From assembly GCA_035934235.1 (NCBI GenBank), contig DASYYB010000054.1, positions 1 through 64,000 on the forward strand: DNA of 64,000 nt. The letters are read 5' to 3'. The translations under genes and the position numbers were made by a program. The stretch is from REEB95 sp035934235 (GTDB lineage Bacteria > Pseudomonadota > Alphaproteobacteria > ATCC43930 > CGMCC-115725). Each line of letters begins with the position of its first letter. Positions within the stretch are counted from its first letter, which is position 1. Shown here piece by piece: positions 59,778 to 64,000 of the stretch. The notes below the pieces were generated by a model. The model was not told the origin of the DNA and did not search any database. It worked only from the letters and a program-made list of their open reading frames with translations.

Positions 59778-60784
59778 CGGCACCGCTCGCGCTCACGATG
59801 GGAGAGCCGGCCGGCATCGGCGGCGAGATCACGCTCAAGGCGTGGCGCGGGCGCGTTACGAGTGCAATTCCGCCGTTCTTCGTCATCGACGATCCGGCGC
59901 GTCTGGCGGCTCTCGCGCGAACCATCGACGTCGATGTGCCGGTTCGTGAGATCCATGATCCGGGCGAGACCACACGCGTCTTTCCGGATGCGCTGCCCGT
60001 CTTGGCTCAGTCTTTACTGCGCCCGCCGACGTCCGGCCGGCCCGATCCGGCGAACGCGCCGGCGGTCATTGCCGCCATCGAACGGGCCGTAGCGCTCGTG
60101 CGCGACCGACGGTCCGGCGCCGTGGTTACCAATCCCATCCAGAAGGAAACGCTGTACGACGCCGGCTTCGCCTATCCCGGCCATACCGAATTCCTCGGCG
60201 CGCTCGCGCACGTCGCGCATCCGGTAATGATGCTGGCCGGTCCCGAGCTGCGCGTCGTGCCGGTTACCATCCATCTGTCGATGGCTGATGCGCTCGCGGC
60301 GCTCTCGACCGCAGCGATCGTGACCTGCGGCCGCGTGACGGCGGCGGCCCTGGCGCGCGATTTCGGCATCGCCCGCCCGCGGCTCGCGGTCGCGGCGCTC
60401 AACCCGCATGCCGGCGAAGCCGGCGCGATGGGACACGAGGAACGCGACATCATCGCGCCGGCGGTCGCGGCGCTCACGGCACAGGGCATCGACGTCAGTG
60501 GCCCGGCGCCAGCCGACACGCTGTTCCACGCCGGTGCGCGGACACGCTATGACGCGGTGCTCTGCATGTATCATGACCAGGCGCTGATCCCGTTGAAAAC
60601 ACTCGACTTCGAGCGCGGCGTCAATGTCACTCTGGGGTTGCCGTTCATCCGCACCTCGCCCGACCATGGCACGGCGATCGACATTGCCGGCCGGGGAGTC
60701 GCCAATCCGGCCAGCTTGATCGCTGCACTGACGATGGCGGGCGCCATGGCGACGCGGCGCGCGGCGCAACCGGCCGAGGCCTGA
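59774..60784 (+). CDS. pdxA: 4-hydroxythreonine-4-phosphate dehydrogenase
   Basis: An NAD enzyme of the DXP-dependent vitamin B6 pathway, 336 residues, giving 3-amino-2-oxopropyl phosphate. Characteristic stretches are LALTMGEPAGIGGEIT (about 5-20), VTNPIQKETLYDAG, PGHTEFLG, ALNPHAGEAGAMGHEE, MYHDQALIPLKTL and LPFIRTSPDHGTA, which contain the zinc histidines. ATG 59774 overlaps the surA stop; rsmA begins eight bases later. Confidence 0.97.
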   Translation: MTAPLALTMGEPAGIGGEITLKAWRGRVTSAIPPFFVIDDPARLAALARTIDVDVPVREIHDPGETTRVFPDALPVLAQSLLRPPTSGRPDPANAPAVIAAIERAVALVRDRRSGAVVTNPIQKETLYDAGFAYPGHTEFLGALAHVAHPVMMLAGPELRVVPVTIHLSMADALAALSTAAIVTCGRVTAAALARDFGIARPRLAVAALNPHAGEAGAMGHEERDIIAPAVAALTAQGIDVSGPAPADTLFHAGARTRYDAVLCMYHDQALIPLKTLDFERGVNVTLGLPFIRTSPDHGTAIDIAGRGVANPASLIAALTMAGAMATRRAAQPAEA

Positions 60785-60792
60785 GAGCCTAC

Positions 60793-61632
60793 TTGGCGGA
60801 CGACACGCTGCCTTTGCCGCCGCTGCGCGACGTCATCCGCCGCCATGGGCTGGCAGCGCGCAAAACCCTCGGCCAGAATTTCCTGCTCGACCTGAACCTG
60901 ACACGGCGCATCGCGCGTAGCGCGGCGCCGCTCGCCGAATGTAATGTCGTCGAAATCGGTCCCGGCCCCGGCGGATTGACACGGGCGCTGTTACTCGAGG
61001 GCGCGCGCCGCGTCGTCGCGATCGAGCGCGACGAACGGTGTCTGCCGGCGCTCGCGGAGTTGGCCGCCACATTTCCCGGCCGCCTCGAAATCGTACCAGG
61101 CGATGCGCTCGCGATCGATCCGGCGAGCCTGCTGCCCGCACCGCGCAAGATCGTTGCCAATCTGCCCTACAACATCGCCACGCCGTTGTTGATCGCTTGG
61201 CTGCCGCGCATCACTGACTTCGTCGATTTTACGCTCATGTTCCAGAAGGAAGTCGCCGCGCGGCTCGCCGCCGCGCCCGGTGCGCGGGATTACGGGCGAC
61301 TATCGGTCTTGACCCAATGGCTCGCCACGGCCGAACGGCTGTTCGACATCGCGCCCAAGGCCTTCGTGCCGCCGCCCAAGGTGACGTCGACGGTCGTGCG
61401 CCTGACGCCCCGACCGGCGCCACAAGCGCCGTGTGGCCAGGCGGCGCTTGAGCGCGTCACCGCCGCCGCCTTCGGTCAGCGACGCAAGATGCTGCGACAG
61501 AGCCTGAAATCGCTCGGCGACGCTGCCGACTTGCTGCGCACGGCGAACGTCGAACCGACCGCGCGGGCCGAGACCCTGACCGTCACCGAATTTTGTGCGC
61601 TGGCGCGTGCGTTGACGGCGACCGCGCCCTAG
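60793..61632 (+). CDS. rsmA: 16S rRNA (adenine1518/1519-N6)-dimethyltransferase
   Basis: Dimethylates two adjacent adenines in the 3' hairpin of 16S rRNA during small-subunit assembly. The 279-residue protein shows KTLGQNFLLDLNLTRRI, motif I EIGPGPGGLTRALL (about 54-67) and motif IV NLPYNIATPLLIAWL (about 121-135). The TTG start at 60793 has GAGAG with five-base spacing. It converges with gmk, their stops overlapping in CTAG. Confidence 0.96.
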   Translation: MADDTLPLPPLRDVIRRHGLAARKTLGQNFLLDLNLTRRIARSAAPLAECNVVEIGPGPGGLTRALLLEGARRVVAIERDERCLPALAELAATFPGRLEIVPGDALAIDPASLLPAPRKIVANLPYNIATPLLIAWLPRITDFVDFTLMFQKEVAARLAAAPGARDYGRLSVLTQWLATAERLFDIAPKAFVPPPKVTSTVVRLTPRPAPQAPCGQAALERVTAAAFGQRRKMLRQSLKSLGDAADLLRTANVEPTARAETLTVTEFCALARALTATAP

Positions 61633-62264
61633 ACGCGGCGCAGGCGGTTGACGAATTCGTTGAGGCCGAGTTGGCGCTGCCGCCGCAAGCGCTCGGCGGC
61701 AAGAATGGCGGCAACTTCGGCGATGCTTTTTTCCAGTGTGCGGTTGACCACGACATAGTCGTATTCCGCCCAGTGGCTCATTTCGTCGGACGATTTCGCC
61801 ATCCGCGCGCGGACCACGTCGCGACTGTCCTGCGCCCGCCGTTTGAGACGGCTTTCGAGCGCCGCAATGCTGGGCGGAAGGATGAACACCGAGACCAGAT
61901 CGTCGCGCATGCGCGCCTTCATCTGCTGCGTGCCCTGCCAATCGACGTCGCTCACGATGTCGGTGCCGCTTTCGAGCGCGCGCATCACCGGCGCCAGCGG
62001 CGTGCCATAATGGTGGCCAAAGACCTGCGCATGTTCGAGCAGCTCGCCATTCTGCACCATGGCCGCGAACCGTTCGGGCGTGACGAAATAATAGTGCTTG
62101 CCCTCGATCTCGCCGGGCCGTGGCGGCCGTGTCGTTGCAGAAACCGAGAGCTTGAGCGTGCGGTCGCGCTTCACGAGAGCGCGCGTGATCGTGGTCTTAC
62201 CGGCGCCGGAAGGCGACGACAGCACCAGCAGAATTCCGCGTCGTTTGATGCCGTGCACCGCCAT
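61629..62264 (-). CDS. gmk: Guanylate kinase
   Basis: Phosphorylates GMP to GDP. The 211-residue protein has the P-loop SSPSGAGKTTITRAL (about 16-30), SVSATTRPPRPGEIEGKHYYFV (GMP binding, about 40-62), VFGHHYGTP and LVSDVDWQGT-type DIVSDVDWQGTQQMK. Start ATG 62264. It is the last gene of mltG-yicC-gmk. Confidence 0.97.
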   Translation of the reverse strand: MAVHGIKRRGILLVLSSPSGAGKTTITRALVKRDRTLKLSVSATTRPPRPGEIEGKHYYFVTPERFAAMVQNGELLEHAQVFGHHYGTPLAPVMRALESGTDIVSDVDWQGTQQMKARMRDDLVSVFILPPSIAALESRLKRRAQDSRDVVRARMAKSSDEMSHWAEYDYVVVNRTLEKSIAEVAAILAAERLRRQRQLGLNEFVNRLRRV

Positions 62265-62266
62265 GG

Positions 62267-63154
62267 CTACTCGATGTTCTGAACCTGTTCACGCAGTTGC
62301 TCGATGGCAGCCTTGAGGCCGAGCGCCACGCGCGTCAGTTCGAGGTCCGGGGATTTCGAGGCGAGCGTGTTGGCCTCGCGATTGAACTCTTGGCACAGAA
62401 AATCGAAGCGGCGGCCGATTGGCCCACCGTCCTTCAGCAAGCCCCGCGCCGCATCGACATGCGCAGCAAGCCGATCGAGCTCTTCGCGCACATCGCCACG
62501 CGCGACGATGAGCGCGGCCTCTTGCGCCAGACGCTCTTCCGGCAGCGCCGGCGCGGCCTCAAGCAGCGCCGCGATCTGTTCCTTGAGCCGCGCCTTGGCC
62601 GCTGCCGGCTGTGCCGCGGCCGTGCGCTCTGCCGCCCCCGCAAGCGCCGTGATCTCGGCCAGTCGCGCTTCGAGCGTCGGCACGAGCCGCTGGCCTTCGG
62701 CCAGGCGCATCGCCGCCAACGCGTTGAGCGCGGTTTCGAAATCGTTCTGGATCGCGGTTTGCCGCTGCTCGTCGGCGGGGCTATCGGTTGCTTCGTCGCC
62801 GCTTTCGAGCACGCCCTTGAGCGCCAGCAGACCATCGATCCGCGGCGGCGCGGCGCCAGTCTCCCGCGCCAACTCCTTGGCGAGCGCCATGATTTCGGCC
62901 AGGGCCGTGCGATTGACCCGTACCGGCGCGACGCCGGACGATTTCGTCACCGTCAGCGTGACGCTGATCGCGCCGCGCTTCAGCCGTTCGGCCAGCGCCA
63001 CGCGCAATTTAGGCTCGAGCGCGTCATAACCGGCCGGCAACCGGCAACGCAGATCGAGCGATTTCGAGTTGACGCTCTTGATCTCCCACACCCAACCGAG
63101 CCCGTCGGCATGCCCCTCGGACCGCGCGAATCCGGTCATGCTGGCGACGCTCAT
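62267..63154 (-). CDS. YicC-family endoribonuclease
   Basis: A 295-residue YicC/YloC protein. The N-terminus VASMTGFARSEG and the EIKSVNSKSLDLRCRLP segment are diagnostic, and the C-terminus has the DUF1732 pattern GRRFDFLCQEFNREANTLASKS (about 250-271). YicC is an RNase that in E. coli affects small RNA turnover. It lies two bases before gmk. The alphaproteobacterial order mltG-yicC-gmk is kept. Confidence 0.95.
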   Translation of the reverse strand: MSVASMTGFARSEGHADGLGWVWEIKSVNSKSLDLRCRLPAGYDALEPKLRVALAERLKRGAISVTLTVTKSSGVAPVRVNRTALAEIMALAKELARETGAAPPRIDGLLALKGVLESGDEATDSPADEQRQTAIQNDFETALNALAAMRLAEGQRLVPTLEARLAEITALAGAAERTAAAQPAAAKARLKEQIAALLEAAPALPEERLAQEAALIVARGDVREELDRLAAHVDAARGLLKDGGPIGRRFDFLCQEFNREANTLASKSPDLELTRVALGLKAAIEQLREQVQNIE

Positions 63155-63221
63155 GGTTCGGCGAATCCTCTATGTGACCCAAAGCTTATAGCCTTGGCCC
63201 GCCGCGGCAACAACAGCAGTG

Positions 63222-64000
63222 CTATTGGTCGGCGGTGGGTGTTTTAGCCTGCGTGTGCGCACGCAGCTCGGCGATGTTCTTGTCCTGCTGCGCGAGGGTC
63301 TTGGCAAAGCGGTGGCCGCCGTCGCCGTCGGCGACGAAATAGAGTTCGCCGCGCAAATCGGGATGCACCGCCGCAAGAAGAGCTGCTTCGCCCGGATTGC
63401 AGATCGGCGTCGGCGGTAAGCCCTTGAATTTATAGGTGTTGTACGGCGTATCGACGAGCAAATCGTTGTGAGCGAGCACGTGACCGAGCGGTTTCTGGCC
63501 GCCATTGGTCAAGCCGTAGATCACCGTCGGATCGGCCTGAAGCGGCATGTCGATGCGCAGCCGGTCGACATAGACGCCGGCAACTCGCGGGCGCTCGTCC
63601 GCGCGCGCGGTTTCGCGTTCGATGATCGAGGCCAACGTCACCATCTGCTGCGCGTTGGCGAGCGGCAAGTTCGGCGCGCGTCCGGCCCAGGCCCTCGCCA
63701 CGACGGCGTCCATCGCGTGCGTCATGCGCGCGATCAACTCGTTGCGTTGCTCGCCGTAAATGTAGAAATAGGTTTGCGGCAGCACGCTGCCCTCGGGCGG
63801 CGGAATCGTAATCTTGCCGTCGAGTGCGGGCGCCGCATCCACCTGCGCGACGATCTCGGCGCTGGTGAGGCCTTCGGCGACTGTCAGCTTGTGCCGCACG
63901 ACCTTGCCGGACAGCAGCAGGTCGATCACCGCCCGCGGGCTGATCGCGGCGGCGAATTCGTACTCGCCCGCCTTCAGCCGGTCGGCGGTGCCAGTCACAT
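63222..64000 (-). CDS. mltG: Endolytic murein transglycosylase MltG, C-terminal part (cut by window edge)
   Basis: The last 259 codons of MltG; the N-terminal membrane helix and LysM-like part lie beyond base 64000. MltG cuts new glycan strands near the inner membrane and so sets their length. Seen here are LTVAEGLTSAEIV, GSVLPQTYFY, the catalytic glutamate region LASIIERETARADERPRVAGV, QADPTVIYGL and the end PYNTYKFKGLPPTPICNPG. It is followed by yicC after 67 bp. Confidence 0.95.
   Translation of the reverse strand, partial: VTGTADRLKAGEYEFAAAISPRAVIDLLLSGKVVRHKLTVAEGLTSAEIVAQVDAAPALDGKITIPPPEGSVLPQTYFYIYGEQRNELIARMTHAMDAVVARAWAGRAPNLPLANAQQMVTLASIIERETARADERPRVAGVYVDRLRIDMPLQADPTVIYGLTNGGQKPLGHVLAHNDLLVDTPYNTYKFKGLPPTPICNPGEAALLAAVHPDLRGELYFVADGDGGHRFAKTLAQQDKNIAELRAHTQAKTPTADQ

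Overview
The window is a 64 kb stretch of a GC-rich chromosome, almost fully coding, from an alphaproteobacterium, most likely a free-living Rhodospirillales- or Rhizobiales-like organism. The evidence is a C4-pathway 5-aminolevulinate synthase (HemA), an RNase E ending in the alphaproteobacterial GWW tail, a Rhodobacter-type phosphatidylethanolamine methyltransferase, a two-domain cold-shock protein, a 39-residue aa3 oxidase subunit IV, and the gene orders ponA-prfB and mltG-yicC-gmk. I cannot name the genus. I saw no tRNA, rRNA, CRISPR array, insertion sequence, phage gene or attachment site.

Layout. 1-5.8 kb: a chloride channel cut by the window edge, a DoxX-like membrane protein, a 52-residue membrane protein, then ponA-prfB, with prfB carrying the classic programmed +1 frameshift. 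5.8-12.5 kb: a long rne leader, RNase E, an aminotransferase, and an M48 protease/TPR protein coupled to a periplasmic DsbA-like protein. 12.5-20.6 kb: a SRAP protein facing a tightly packed five-gene run (molybdenum hydroxylase large subunit, CysQ, Sua5, FAD-linked 2-hydroxyacid dehydrogenase, DmdC-like acyl-CoA dehydrogenase). 20.6-24.8 kb: PmtA, cold-shock protein, FAH-family hydrolase, DUF1499 protein, TonB.

24.9-28.7 kb is a sulfate-assimilation operon, cysH-cysD-cysN plus a TauE/SafE permease; CysH has the iron-sulfur cysteines of the APS-reducing type, so CysDN can feed it without a CysC kinase. 28.8-31.9 kb: an unrecognised 198-residue protein, a DUF488-MarR pair facing a luciferase-like monooxygenase across a perfect palindrome, and a small basic ORF. 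31.9-35.6 kb: a peptide-type ABC importer without ATPases and a 58-residue ORF. 35.9-41.4 kb: a class III aminotransferase, hemA with its own promoter, a PadR-like protein, an SDR, a CDF exporter and pdxH. 41.5-48.4 kb: an OmpA-type protein with terminator and palindromic promoter, murein endopeptidase MepA, an MFS permease, purM-purN, a GT87-like membrane protein, the aa3 subunit IV and ndk.

48.4-64 kb is an envelope and housekeeping block: pepA-holC, two large polytopic membrane proteins of GT-C type, then lptF-lptG-lptD-surA-pdxA-rsmA facing mltG-yicC-gmk. LptF, LptG and LptD are three of the seven lipopolysaccharide export proteins and SurA is the chaperone that helps LptD fold; PdxA here and PdxH at 41 kb both belong to vitamin B6 synthesis.

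Most of the window is ordinary core genome. The parts most worth a second look are the operator-like palindromes (MarR/monooxygenase, OmpA, cold-shock leader, 2.08 kb), the very small genes, the apparently leaderless lptF, the orphan molybdenum hydroxylase operon and the membrane-protein pair next to the lpt cluster. I did not find a clear new multi-gene system.
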